From CAZROT01 sp964601895 (GTDB lineage: Bacteria; Pseudomonadota; Gammaproteobacteria; Enterobacterales; Enterobacteriaceae): a stretch of 64,000 nt of DNA. A program made the position numbers and the translations under genes. Positions within the stretch are counted from its first letter, which is position 1. The number at the start of each line of letters is the position of its first letter. A model generated the notes under the pieces. That model was not told the origin of the DNA, made no database searches, and worked only from the letters and a program-made list of their open reading frames with translations. Location: assembly GCA_964601895.1 (NCBI GenBank), contig CAZROT010000003.1:248001-312000 (forward strand). Direction: 5' to 3'. Shown one piece after another: positions 53,594-62,299 of the stretch.

Positions 53594-54658
53594 CTACGCC
53601 CAGCTCATCCAGTCTTCACGGCTGGTACCAAGATTTTTTACCTGCTCATAACCAACGTCAAGTATTTCTTTTGCACTATGATCCGTGACGGATAGTGTTT
53701 CCATCCGGCCCTGATTTGACGAATTCAATTTATTGCGCAAATAAGTTTCAAGCGTCACGCCAGAAAGTTTTTCAGCAAAGGCTTTTGTTCCCCCTGAATA
53801 GACAATATTGTTTTTTGCATCAAAAAACGCATAATGCCCAACGCCGCCGCCTGTCTTGATGATACATCCACGTGGGTAGTTATTCTTTAACTCCTGCCTT
53901 ATTTCAATGGAGGCAGATTTTATCACTGCCTCAGTTCCTCTGAAAATCACGCTTTTTTTGCCAGAAACAGCATTTGTATATTCCGTACGCTCAATTTCTC
54001 CCATTGTTGAAGTTTCCTCAGTGCCTGAAAAAACTGGGCCAAAATCGATTTGCTTTCCTGTTGCAGCCACCCGCATTAAATCCGGCGTTGGCACAAAGAC
54101 ATCCAGCAGTAAGCCTGACTGGATAAATTCAGCAGCGAGGAAACAGGGTTGTTTTATTTCCGAAAATTTTTCATATAGTGCATCTATCTGCTGATGTTTT
54201 TCTGCCATTTCAGTAGCACTAATGCCTGATCCAGCCCCCGGCGTGAAAACAGTTGTTGCATTATGAAATGGTTTACTGCCAGCAGAATAATGATGATTGT
54301 TATCAGGGATGGTAATTATATTTCTACTACTCCCGAGAGTGAACGTTATTCCTGTATCAGGATTTTCTTCGTATTTGAATGCGTAACGAAGAGCAGGATC
54401 GGACATCTCTTTGATATTTTCAAAAGCCTGCAATCTCGCATCTCTTGATGTAGCTGGATTAACCAGATTATACAGCTCTGATAATAGCTGTTCTTTTGTT
54501 GCTGAGCCCAGAATATAGTAACGAAAGAGATCTTTTACCTGGTCCAGTAATCCTATGGCGGTTGCCATGGCGGGATCACCCTGCATTTGAAGACGTGCAA
54601 GGCGCTTATCAGAAATATCGATTTTGCTAAATTTTCCAACAGGTAAAGAGAGAGGCAT
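53594..54658 (-). CDS. Unknown family, tandem paralogue A (354 aa), effector-like
   Basis: Not recognised. Soluble, no signal peptide. An N-terminal helical part (AIGLLDQVKDLFRYYILGS, KEQLLSELYNLVNPATSR) precedes an alpha/beta part. Residues conserved with its neighbour include Cys172 in QPCFLAAEFIQSG and His275 in GGGVGHYAFFD with Asp280, a Cys-His-Asp set reminiscent of papain-like proteases or transglutaminase-like enzymes; this is a hypothesis only. The ending is W-x-x-W. Very similar to paralogue B except at the N-terminus. AT-rich surroundings and a shared upstream element suggest a common regulator. Confidence 0.8.
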   Translation of the reverse strand: MPLSLPVGKFSKIDISDKRLARLQMQGDPAMATAIGLLDQVKDLFRYYILGSATKEQLLSELYNLVNPATSRDARLQAFENIKEMSDPALRYAFKYEENPDTGITFTLGSSRNIITIPDNNHHYSAGSKPFHNATTVFTPGAGSGISATEMAEKHQQIDALYEKFSEIKQPCFLAAEFIQSGLLLDVFVPTPDLMRVAATGKQIDFGPVFSGTEETSTMGEIERTEYTNAVSGKKSVIFRGTEAVIKSASIEIRQELKNNYPRGCIIKTGGGVGHYAFFDAKNNIVYSGGTKAFAEKLSGVTLETYLRNKLNSSNQGRMETLSVTDHSAKEILDVGYEQVKNLGTSREDWMSWA

Positions 54659-54722
54659 AAATAACCTTACTGTAAATAACAGTTAATTAGCTAACATTGG
54701 GGGCTTAACAATATAGCGCATA

Positions 54723-54767
54723 TAGCTATTTTTCTATAACAATTCGATTAAATCTGAATAAGCAAAA
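54723..54767 (-). promoter_or_regulatory. 45-bp conserved upstream element, copy A
   Basis: This block, 65-109 bases before the start of paralogue A, matches 55992-56036 at 43 of 45 positions while the sequence between it and each gene has diverged. Likely a promoter or regulator site. Confidence 0.55.
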
Positions 54768-54871
54768 TATGCTCATCTGGCAGGAAAATAATGAGAGGGA
54801 CTATGCATCCCTGCTCAGTTGAATGGTGCTATCTGAATGATGTATTTTATCTGATAGAAATTTAGCTAAAA

Positions 54872-55942
54872 CTATTCCCAGGTCATCCACTCTTCACGGC
54901 TGATACCAAGAGCTTTTATCTGCTCATAACCAACGTCAAGTATTTCTTTTGCACTATGATCGGTAACAGACAGCGTTTCCATCCTGCCCTGGTTTGACGA
55001 ATTCAATTTATTGCGCAAATAAGTTTCAAGCGTCACGCCAGAAATTTTTTCAGCAAACGGTATTGTTCCACCTGAATAGACAATATTATTTTTTGTATCA
55101 AAAAATGCATAATGCCCAACGCCGCCGCCTGTCTTGATGATACATCCATGTGGATAGTTATTCTGCAACTCCTGCCTTATTTCAATGGATACGCGGTTTA
55201 TCGCTGCCTCAGTCCCTCTGAGAATCACACTCTTTTTATCAGAGACAGAATTTTTATATTCTTTACGCTCAACTGCTCCTATTGTTGATGTCATTTCAGT
55301 GCCTGAAAAAATTGGGCCAAAATCGATTTGCTTTCCTGTTTCAGCCACCTGCATTAAATCCGGCGTTGGCGCAAAGACATCCAGTAGTAACCCTGACTGG
55401 ATAAATTCAGCAACGAGGAAGCAGGGCTGTGGTATTCCCGAAAATTTTTTATATAGTGCATCTATCTGCTGATGTTTTTCTTTTATATCAGCCACATTAA
55501 TGCCTGATATAGCGTCCTGTGTGAAAACCGTTGTTGCATTGTGCAATGATTCACTGGCAGCAGAATAGTGATGATTGTTATCAGGGACGGTAATTATATT
55601 TGTACTACTCCCCAGAGTGAACGTTATTCCTGTATTAGTGTTTTCTTCGTATTTGAATCCGTCACGAAAAGCAGGATCGGACATATTTCTGATACTTTCA
55701 AAAGCCTGCAATCTCGCATTTCTTGATGTAGCTGGATTAACCAGATTATACAGCTCTGGTAATAGCTGTTCTTTTATTGCTGAGCCCAGGATATTGGAAC
55801 GAAAAAAATCGTTTATCCTGCTAAGCAATTCTGTAGCCGTTGCCATGGTACCATCATTCTGTGTTTGAAAATCTGCAGGAAAATTATCAGAACTAATTAT
55901 TGCGCTATTTTTTTTGATTGCTGAAGGAATATACATAAACAC
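54872..55942 (-). CDS. Unknown family, tandem paralogue B (356 aa), effector-like
   Basis: Paralogue of the 354-aa gene downstream. The two share most residues from about position 33 on, with Cys174, His277 and Asp282 conserved in the same contexts (QPCFLVAEF, GVGHYAFFD). The first 32 residues differ fully (MFMYIPSAIKKNSAIISSDN here), as would be expected of variable secretion-signal regions. No signal peptide. Function unknown. Confidence 0.8.
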   Translation of the reverse strand: MFMYIPSAIKKNSAIISSDNFPADFQTQNDGTMATATELLSRINDFFRSNILGSAIKEQLLPELYNLVNPATSRNARLQAFESIRNMSDPAFRDGFKYEENTNTGITFTLGSSTNIITVPDNNHHYSAASESLHNATTVFTQDAISGINVADIKEKHQQIDALYKKFSGIPQPCFLVAEFIQSGLLLDVFAPTPDLMQVAETGKQIDFGPIFSGTEMTSTIGAVERKEYKNSVSDKKSVILRGTEAAINRVSIEIRQELQNNYPHGCIIKTGGGVGHYAFFDTKNNIVYSGGTIPFAEKISGVTLETYLRNKLNSSNQGRMETLSVTDHSAKEILDVGYEQIKALGISREEWMTWE

Positions 55943-55991
55943 TCACTATGAATAATACTTAATTTATAAAAATTATATATTATAAAATATG

Positions 55992-56036
55992 TAGCTATTT
56001 TTCTGTAACAATTCGATTAAATCTGAATAGGCAAAA
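55992..56036 (-). promoter_or_regulatory. 45-bp conserved upstream element, copy B
   Basis: Second copy of the element found before paralogue A, here 50-94 bases before the start of paralogue B. Two mismatches in 45. Confidence 0.55.
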
Positions 56037-56164
56037 GATTTTTATTTGGCAATGAAATACTAATTTTATTTAGCCTTTTAAAATGATATTTTTTCAAAAA
56101 CATGGCTATTTTCCTGATAAAAACAGGCAGATATATGGTGAGTACAGTAAAAATTAAAAAAGTA

Positions 56165-57181
56165 TTATTCTGTTGCAAGATAAGGTTTAAATGCATATGA
56201 ATGACGCTCTTCCAGTCCCCTGCTGGTTTGCACCAGCATCAGTACCGGAAGATTCAGTCTGTCTGCCAGCTGCATGCCTTTATCTGGCCCAAGGACATTG
56301 AGCGCCGTCGCAAAGCCATCAGCAGTCATACAACTGGGATGTAATACCGTAATCGAGACCAGCTGATGTGACACGGGCCGGCCTGTCTTTGGATCCAGGG
56401 TATGTGAATAACGCACCCCATTTTCTTCGAAATAATTACGATAATCTCCTGAGGTAGCCAGTGACATGTTGCCAGGCATGATAATGCGCTGGGCTTTTTG
56501 TGTAATGCCGCTATTGGGCATTTCAATGGCAACGCGCCAGGGTTGATGGCGGGCGTTATGGCCACGGGTACGTACTTCTCCACCAATATTGATAATAAAA
56601 TCATGTACATTCTGTGATTGCAGATATTCTGCTATCACATCAACTGCATAACCCTTGGCAATGGCAGACAGGTCAAGATACAGTTCAGGGATGCGTTTGC
56701 TGAGCGCATGGCCACTGACCTGTAAGTTGTCCATACCCGTCCATGCCAGATGCATGGCAAGGATGTCGTGTTCAGGCACTTTAGCCCGCCCCTGCGGGCC
56801 GAATCCCCATAGGTTAATCACTGGCCCCAGAGTAATATCCAGCGCTCCCCCGGTCAGCTGGTGAATACGTAGCGCTTCCTGCACAACCTGTGTGGTCGCC
56901 ACAGAAACCGGGAAAGAGCTATTTATTTCGCGGCTCTGATTAAAGCGACTCAGTTCAGAATGAGGCTGCCAGCCAGACATCTGACTGTTTATCAATGCCA
57001 GTCGATTATCTATCTCTTTTTTTACTGTTTCTTCGGCGGGTATCGACGCATGGCTCAGGTATTTTATTGAATACCAGGTGCCCATCGTTTTACCGTCAAG
57101 ATGAACCTGCGTCGGACCGCAGGCTGTCAGCAGGCACAGAGCGGTCAGCATGATAAGGCCGATTATTATTTTTTGTTTCAT
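56165..57181 (-). CDS. apbE: FAD:protein FMN transferase (lipoprotein)
   Basis: Periplasmic Mg-dependent enzyme that attaches FMN to Thr residues of flavoproteins such as Nqr and Rnf subunits. Lipoprotein signal with lipobox LTAC. Family motifs: DGKTMGTWYSIKY at the start, FIINIGGEVRTRGHN, YSHTLDPKTGRPV and the metal/FAD segment ADGFATALNVLG. 338 aa, close to E. coli ApbE. Flanked by unrelated genes; the flavoprotein target is not in the window. Confidence 0.94.
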   Translation of the reverse strand: MKQKIIIGLIMLTALCLLTACGPTQVHLDGKTMGTWYSIKYLSHASIPAEETVKKEIDNRLALINSQMSGWQPHSELSRFNQSREINSSFPVSVATTQVVQEALRIHQLTGGALDITLGPVINLWGFGPQGRAKVPEHDILAMHLAWTGMDNLQVSGHALSKRIPELYLDLSAIAKGYAVDVIAEYLQSQNVHDFIINIGGEVRTRGHNARHQPWRVAIEMPNSGITQKAQRIIMPGNMSLATSGDYRNYFEENGVRYSHTLDPKTGRPVSHQLVSITVLHPSCMTADGFATALNVLGPDKGMQLADRLNLPVLMLVQTSRGLEERHSYAFKPYLATE

Positions 57182-57557
57182 TACTGGTTTTTTCCTCAGG
57201 CACTACATCATGCAGCACTCATGGTGTGCTGTCTCACTCAATACAATGCTGGTCACAAATAATGTGTGTGACTTCGAATAAACGCCAGGGTTACGACGCA
57301 AGATAGCTGGCGGATAATCATCGCCCGCACTGACAATGGCCCTGTTTTTTTCAGTTCACTCACTGACACAGGTACCGGGGATAATATCAGGCATCCACTC
57401 CTGCGAATATGAGCTTGATTAACAAGGCTGATTATATGACTCAGATTACGACAACTGATTGGTGCCAGACATCAGCATAAAATACGCCAAAAAAAACATA
57501 ACACGATTATTACCGATATTGCTGTCTTCTTTTGCAGAAAGCAACGACAGATACGGT
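57182..57557. other. Gene-free region upstream of the microsatellite
   Basis: About 375 bases upstream of apbE. A frame open from about 57459 ends in LLPILLSSFAESNDRYGDNDN and runs into the repeat, but it has no proper start codon or ribosome site. Confidence 0.4.
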
Positions 57558-57772
57558 GACAATGACAATGACAATGACAATGACAATGACAATGACAATG
57601 ACAATGACAATNNNNNNNNNNNNNNNNNNNNNNNNNNNNNNNNNNNNNNNNNNNNNNNNNNNNNNNNNNNNNNNNNNNNNNNNNNNNNNNNNNNNNNNNN
57701 NNNNNNNNNNNCAATGACAATGACAATGACAATGACAATGACAATGACAATGACAATGACAATGACAATGAC
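57558..57772. repeat. GACAAT hexanucleotide microsatellite with assembly gap
   Basis: Nine perfect GACAAT copies (57558-57611), then exactly 100 N (57612-57711, a placeholder gap of unknown size), then almost ten more copies ending at 57772. At least 19 copies in total. As a multiple of three it keeps frame; one frame would encode Asp-Asn repeats, others Thr-Met or Gln/stop-containing peptides. True copy number is unknown. Confidence 0.95.
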
Positions 57773-58322
57773 GATTTTATTGCAGCAGGCAAATTAATCA
57801 CCTGTATTATTTTTTTATTAAATTTATAAAATATTTTTAATAAGTACTGTTATATCTTTCTGGATTACGATGAATTTGTATCCGCACAGGGTATAATTTA
57901 TTTCCGCAAAATAAATTCAACTTATACAGAATTAATAGTTAGCATTAAAATAGTTTCTTATTTTAAGAAGAAACTCTATTACCTTGCTCAGTTATATTTA
58001 TATTCAGATTATCTTATGGATGAATTTATTGAATATTTTTCATAAAAAATATACATGATTATTTGCAAAAAAGGTAAATAAAAACAGCTGCATGCAATAT
58101 TCACGCATTTATGACTGCAAATCATACCCAATGATATTTTGTTTAAAAAATCGGTAAAATCACTTATACTAACAACAAAAATAATACCGCCAGAACCACT
58201 GCTTATACCAGAGACAGCATCTACAAAAAATAAAAAATTTCCTTAACAAAAAAATCATGCAGATATTTCATCTGTCAGTGTTAAAAGTTTATTAATAAAT
58301 CCGCTTCAATTTATTTCAGGAA
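57773..58322. other. AT-rich gene-free region
   Basis: About 550 very AT-rich bases without a convincing reading frame on either strand, between the microsatellite and the RTX locus. Such composition fits acquired DNA. Confidence 0.5.
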
Positions 58323-58487
58323 ATGAATCTATTGAAATTTCATCCAAAGCTGGATGTCAGTCAAAAAATTATCGGGATACTGCATTTGATGTCTCAGATT
58401 GACGAAACATTGCCTCTGGCAAAATACAGCGTTATCCCAATGCAGTATCAATCAGATGAAGGAAATACAGGCGGCATGTCTGAATAG
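58323..58487 (+). pseudogene. Short ORF before the RTX gene, possible HlyC-type acyltransferase remnant
   Basis: 54-codon frame, 76 bases before the RTX gene. The stretch IIGILHLMSQIDETLPLAKYSVIP has the hydrophobic pattern of the N-terminus of RTX-activating acyltransferases (G-x-x-x-WLW-x-x-SP-x-H ... P-x-x-LP), but the catalytic His is missing and the other 110 residues are absent. It may be a decayed activator gene or unrelated. AGGA lies too close to the ATG to be a good ribosome site. Confidence 0.25.
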
Positions 58488-58563
58488 CATTGCCAAAAAT
58501 AAGCCTGTTTTCCATTAAAGCAGCTGTACCAGGGTAATAAAACTAATAAAAAAGGAAAAAATT

Positions 58564-59451
58564 ATGGCGTTTGATTGGCAATCTATTTTCACTGATGGAT
58601 TTAACGGCTGGACTACTTTCAATACAGTAAAAGGGCTTAAATCCTATTTAAAGGAAAATTTTGCTCCTTTTACTAAACCCACTACAATAGTGGATTCAGT
58701 ATCATCCGGAACGGCTGATGATGTAACAGCGAGACCGGGAATTTCTTCTTTATTCCTCGGCAGTGGATCAAAGGGAAACAAGCAGGTTGGATCAAATGAT
58801 AATGATGCGTTCTATGGTAACAGAGGGGACAATGAAATGTCTGGCAATGGAGGCAGCGATTCCTACCTGCTTGACAGAAGAACCACTAAAACCACTATCT
58901 CCGAAAAACTTAATCATAGAGGTGTAGATTCTGTGTACCTGGCCAGAGGCATTAATAAAGATGATTTAACTTTTATCAAAGTAGATAAAAATCATCTGAA
59001 AATGCTAATTTCTAATGATAGCGAATACGGAGAACACACTGATATAGAAGTTAATTTTATTGCGACAAAAAATTCTGACGAATCTGCCGGAAAAGGAAAG
59101 ATGAATTCATCCTGGTTTGGGGTCGAAAAAATTATCTTTGCAGACGGAAGCTATTTAACACCGAAGAAAATTGACAAAATTTTAACTAAGAAATCAGCCT
59201 GTTTAGCTATAAAGGCAGGTGAAGTAGCAGGAAATCCCAAAGAAACACTCAGCTATCAAATACCACATACCCTGCCTGATGATAACCACATCAAAGAAAT
59301 AAGCATAAAAAATGACGCCTATGTAGAGAATCCATCACATATTATTGACGCTATGGCAATGCTGCCTGAACCGCGTGCCCCATATTTTGATTCCTCTTCT
59401 GGATTTACAATACCACATTCAGAGCTTAGCTTAGTCGCTGTCAACATCTGA
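58564..59451 (+). CDS. Small RTX-type calcium-binding protein
   Basis: 295-aa protein with a short block of RTX-type nonapeptides at about residues 76-104 (GSNDNDAFYGNRGDNEMSGNGGSDSY pattern, GGxGxDxUx). It is followed by the domain that usually trails such repeats: ISEKLNHRGVDSVYLARGINKDDLTFIKV and GVEKIIFADGSYLTP. No Sec signal, as expected for type I secretion by a C-terminal signal. The large N-terminal pore-forming or enzymatic domain of classical RTX toxins is absent, so it is either a truncated relative or a small secreted Ca-binding protein. AAGGAAAAATT precedes the ATG. No type I exporter is in the window. Confidence 0.8.
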   Translation: MAFDWQSIFTDGFNGWTTFNTVKGLKSYLKENFAPFTKPTTIVDSVSSGTADDVTARPGISSLFLGSGSKGNKQVGSNDNDAFYGNRGDNEMSGNGGSDSYLLDRRTTKTTISEKLNHRGVDSVYLARGINKDDLTFIKVDKNHLKMLISNDSEYGEHTDIEVNFIATKNSDESAGKGKMNSSWFGVEKIIFADGSYLTPKKIDKILTKKSACLAIKAGEVAGNPKETLSYQIPHTLPDDNHIKEISIKNDAYVENPSHIIDAMAMLPEPRAPYFDSSSGFTIPHSELSLVAVNI

Positions 59452-59490
59452 TTACCAGTAAGTTACTGCCGTTTATTTTCCAGTAATGCC

Positions 59491-59514
59491 CGGGCTCTTA
59501 CTATAAAGAGCCCG
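59491..59514 (+). terminator. Hairpin after the RTX gene
   Basis: Perfect 9-bp stem (CGGGCTCTT, 59491-59499, and complement 59506-59514) with a six-base loop, 40 bases after the stop. No T-run follows; probable terminator or 3' end stabiliser. Confidence 0.5.
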
Positions 59515-59673
59515 TAACATGAAATTCATTTACACATTTTCCCATTATTTATTCATGGTAATCTGTTTTTAAGGCAAAATATTTTCAATTATAAAAACCC
59601 GGATTATGTTAGCTATTACATTTAGCATACTGCCCATAATCTCTCTTATCATAAACGTGATATAATTTATTAC

Positions 59674-59794
59674 CCTGAAAAAACAGGGTGATGGGTATTA
59701 CCTGCTGCCGTAAAAACCTATTTGCGCAAGTTGCAACTTTTCTGTGATTGTGCCTGAATAGTAATAAGAGAGTAGTCTTTCCTGAAAAAACAGG
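59674..59794 (+). repeat. Duplicated small hairpin CCTGAAAAAACAGG
   Basis: The same 14-base hairpin sequence occurs at 59674-59687 and 59781-59794 in the leader of yafK. The second copy contains the AGG of the AGGA ribosome site and is followed by the palindrome GACAATTGTC (59794-59803). The 355-bp intergenic region otherwise holds nothing recognisable. Confidence 0.5.
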
Positions 59795-59806
59795 ACAATT
59801 GTCTGC

Positions 59807-60478
59807 ATGTACAGAATGCGTATGTTACTTCCAGCCATAATGATATGCCTGTCAGGGGGATGTATTCACCACAAAAAAGTGGCACAGACAGGCATAGTAA
59901 AACCGTCCTTGCTGGGTAAGTCCGTATATATTCAGATCTTCAAAGAAGAACGCATACTTGAACTGTACCGCAAGTTACAGACGCAGGATCAGTATCAACT
60001 GGTAAAACGTTATCAAATCTGCGAATTTTCCGGTGGATTAGGGCCTAAATATCGCGAAGGTGATCGCAGAAGTCCGGAAGGATTTTACCGCATTGAACCT
60101 GCCCAGTTAAAATATAACAGTCAGTTTTACCGCGCCATTAATATCGGTTTCCCTAATGACTATGACAAAGCCCGCGGCTATACAGGACACAGCCTGATGA
60201 TCCATGGAGGCTGTAAATCAGAGGGGTGTTATGCCATGACGGATAGTTACATAGACGAAATATTTCGCTATGTTGAGACTGCATTTATTAGTGGACAGGA
60301 CAGTATCGCTATCAGTATTTACCCTTTTCGTATGACGGCCAGTAATATGCAGCGTAACCGTTATTCACTCTATTACGATTTCTGGCTCCAGCTTGAACCC
60401 GGCTATGCCTCGTTTACTGCAAAGCAGGTGCCTCCTGCAGTAAGTGTGGTAAACGGTCAGTATGTCGTTCATCGTTAA
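59807..60478 (+). CDS. dpaA: L,D-transpeptidase-fold protein YafK/DpaA
   Basis: YkuD-domain protein like E. coli YafK (LdtF/DpaA), which cuts Braun lipoprotein from peptidoglycan. The catalytic segment MIHGGCKSEGCYAMTD carries the His and the nucleophile Cys of the family (HGx..GC). The N-terminus is a signal peptide ending LSGGC, which could also act as a non-canonical lipobox. 223 aa. It lies near gmhA and fadE as in E. coli. Start could be two to five codons later (other ATGs at 59816 and 59822). Confidence 0.9.
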   Translation: MYRMRMLLPAIMICLSGGCIHHKKVAQTGIVKPSLLGKSVYIQIFKEERILELYRKLQTQDQYQLVKRYQICEFSGGLGPKYREGDRRSPEGFYRIEPAQLKYNSQFYRAINIGFPNDYDKARGYTGHSLMIHGGCKSEGCYAMTDSYIDEIFRYVETAFISGQDSIAISIYPFRMTASNMQRNRYSLYYDFWLQLEPGYASFTAKQVPPAVSVVNGQYVVHR

Positions 60479-60510
60479 CAGGCAGGACAGGGACCGGTTA
60501 CAAGACATAA

Positions 60511-61221
60511 TTATTCTTCCTCGCGTAATAAACGCTCAAAGCTATAGCCGCGCCCTGCGCAATTTTCAGCCTCTATATAGACATAATGATTCAGCCGCCA
60601 TAACACCAGATGGCACCGACTACCAATAGCGTTCTCAATCAGGTGGAGCTTGGTAAAAGAGTGAGAGAGAATATTGAAATCGAACTTCAGGACTCCGCTA
60701 TCATCCTCTCCCCCATAAACAATCTGGTATTCGGCTGAATTCTTACTAATATCCAGACGGGTAAGGCGATTTCTACCCACAAAGAATACCTTTTCCGTCC
60801 ATGAATCAGAGGTAGCCGCTTTCCTGGGAGCAGGTAACATCCTCAGGCTGGATTTATCTATAAAACCACTTGATGATATACCCTTCTTGTCAATATGAGA
60901 AACAAAGCATTGGCTATCATACTCGGTATAACCTGCCGGAGATTCCTTAACAACAACTTCATCCCCCTTCTTTAAATAAGCACCTCTCTCGCTTTCAAAT
61001 GATTCTTTTATAAGGTAGGTTATCCTGCCATTAGATTGCAATTCACCAAATACCATACTGTAAAAATACACCCTGTCTGCTGATACCACAGCCAGTTTTG
61101 GTTCATTATTCGCATCTTCAATTCCGCAGGTGACTTCTTCAGCTTCTGCTATCACAGGCATACCCGCCAGAAGCAATATCAGCACTATTTTATGTAACTT
61201 AATTTTTACAGAAAAATTCAT
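60511..61221 (-). CDS. Hypothetical secreted protein (236 aa)
   Basis: Not recognised. Signal peptide with a long hydrophobic core (IVLILLLAGMPVIAEA, cleavage near AEA) predicts periplasmic export. The mature part has four Cys and appears beta-rich; the segment SFESERGAYLKKGDEVVVKES followed by GFIDKSSLRML resembles a bacterial SH3-like fold, which would suit a cell-wall-associated role. It occupies the position of yafJ between gmhA and yafK in E. coli, on the same strand as gmhA, but is not a glutamine amidotransferase. Confidence 0.75.
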   Translation of the reverse strand: MNFSVKIKLHKIVLILLLAGMPVIAEAEEVTCGIEDANNEPKLAVVSADRVYFYSMVFGELQSNGRITYLIKESFESERGAYLKKGDEVVVKESPAGYTEYDSQCFVSHIDKKGISSSGFIDKSSLRMLPAPRKAATSDSWTEKVFFVGRNRLTRLDISKNSAEYQIVYGGEDDSGVLKFDFNILSHSFTKLHLIENAIGSRCHLVLWRLNHYVYIEAENCAGRGYSFERLLREEE

Positions 61222-61479
61222 TTTTACCCCCCGATGGCCTGCTGGGTAACGCCTGCGCTTTCATTGAAAACGCTTACTATGAAACTGCCCGACGCAACGC
61301 GTTGTCGTCTAATGGGCAAAGATCAGTCATTATTAATGAATAAGCTAATATAACGTCGTGGAAATTTTATCCATAATCTGGATAAACATTATTAGTATAT
61401 ATGATAAATCAGATATTTGAGGGGATGTGCGTTAATGCTGTAAATTTAAGCATTGATACTGTAGCGCCTGAAGTTCGTG

Positions 61480-62061
61480 TCAGGCTGCTGCCATTTCTTT
61501 TTCAATTAACTGAATCAATATGTGAATGATTTTAATATGAATTTCCTGAATGCGATCAGCATAACCTGAGTGAGGCACGCGAATTTCTATATCTGCAGAG
61601 CCCGCCATTTTTCCCCCTGTTTTACCGGTTAATATAATGACTTTCATCGCCTTGTTACGAGCTGCAGTAATGGCATTGATGATATTTTCTGAATTACCGG
61701 AAGTAGAAATACCCAGTAATACATCACCTTCTCTGCCCACTGCCTCTACATAGCGTGAAAACACATAATCATAGCCAAAATCATTACTGACACAGGAAAG
61801 ATGGCTGGGATCAGAAATCGCGAGCGCCGCATAAGCAGGCCGATTTTCACGATAACGGCCTGTCAGCTCTTCAGCAAAATGCATGGCATCGCAATGAGAG
61901 CCACCATTGCCACAGGAAATAACCTTGCCACCCGCTTTGAATGTCTCTGCCATGAGCATTGCTGCCTGCTCGATGGTAGCAAGATTGTCATCATCAGTTA
62001 AAAAACGCGCCAGCAGAGTAGCGGCTTCATGCAGTTCATGGCGAATTAAATCGTGATACAT
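61480..62061 (-). CDS. gmhA: Sedoheptulose 7-phosphate isomerase
   Basis: First step of ADP-heptose synthesis for the LPS inner core. SIS-fold isomerase of 193 aa with SCGNGGSHCDAMHFAEELTGRYRENRP, GISTSGNSENI (phosphate loop) and the Zn/active-site segment IRVPHSGYADRIQEIHIKIIH. Matches E. coli GmhA (LpcA) along its length and is divergent from fadE as in E. coli. Confidence 0.96.
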   Translation of the reverse strand: MYHDLIRHELHEAATLLARFLTDDDNLATIEQAAMLMAETFKAGGKVISCGNGGSHCDAMHFAEELTGRYRENRPAYAALAISDPSHLSCVSNDFGYDYVFSRYVEAVGREGDVLLGISTSGNSENIINAITAARNKAMKVIILTGKTGGKMAGSADIEIRVPHSGYADRIQEIHIKIIHILIQLIEKEMAAA

Positions 62062-62299
62062 CAGGTACCTCTGTAACGCGAGTTTGCTTCATAAGCACAG
62101 TGTAACGGATACCCGCAGCACAGAGAAGGATTTGTGCTTCTTAAAACGGCAACAGGGTATGGACATATTTTGACACCACGCCCGTCTGCAGAATTATTAT
62201 GTAATTAATATGTATTCATTTTGATAAAAACATTGAGATTCACTATAACAGGTATATTATTTAACAAGTAGGAGCTATTGTAAATTCAGGAGTGTTATC
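62062..62299. other. Divergent intergenic region gmhA/fadE
   Basis: 238 bases with no gene. E. coli fadE is repressed by FadR here, but no convincing FadR operator (AnCTGGTCnGACnnGnT type) was seen by eye. Confidence 0.35.

Noticed and set aside
57558..57772. CRISPR-like repeat array
   Set aside because: The units are six bases with no spacers; no cas genes nearby.
57459..57801. Open frames through the GACAAT repeat encoding Asp-Asn, Thr-Met or Cys-His repeats
   Set aside because: They arise from the repeat itself, run across the N gap, start at non-ATG codons without ribosome sites and cannot be joined reliably.
62062..62299. FadR operator upstream of fadE
   Set aside because: Expected from E. 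coli, but no match to the operator pattern was found by eye.
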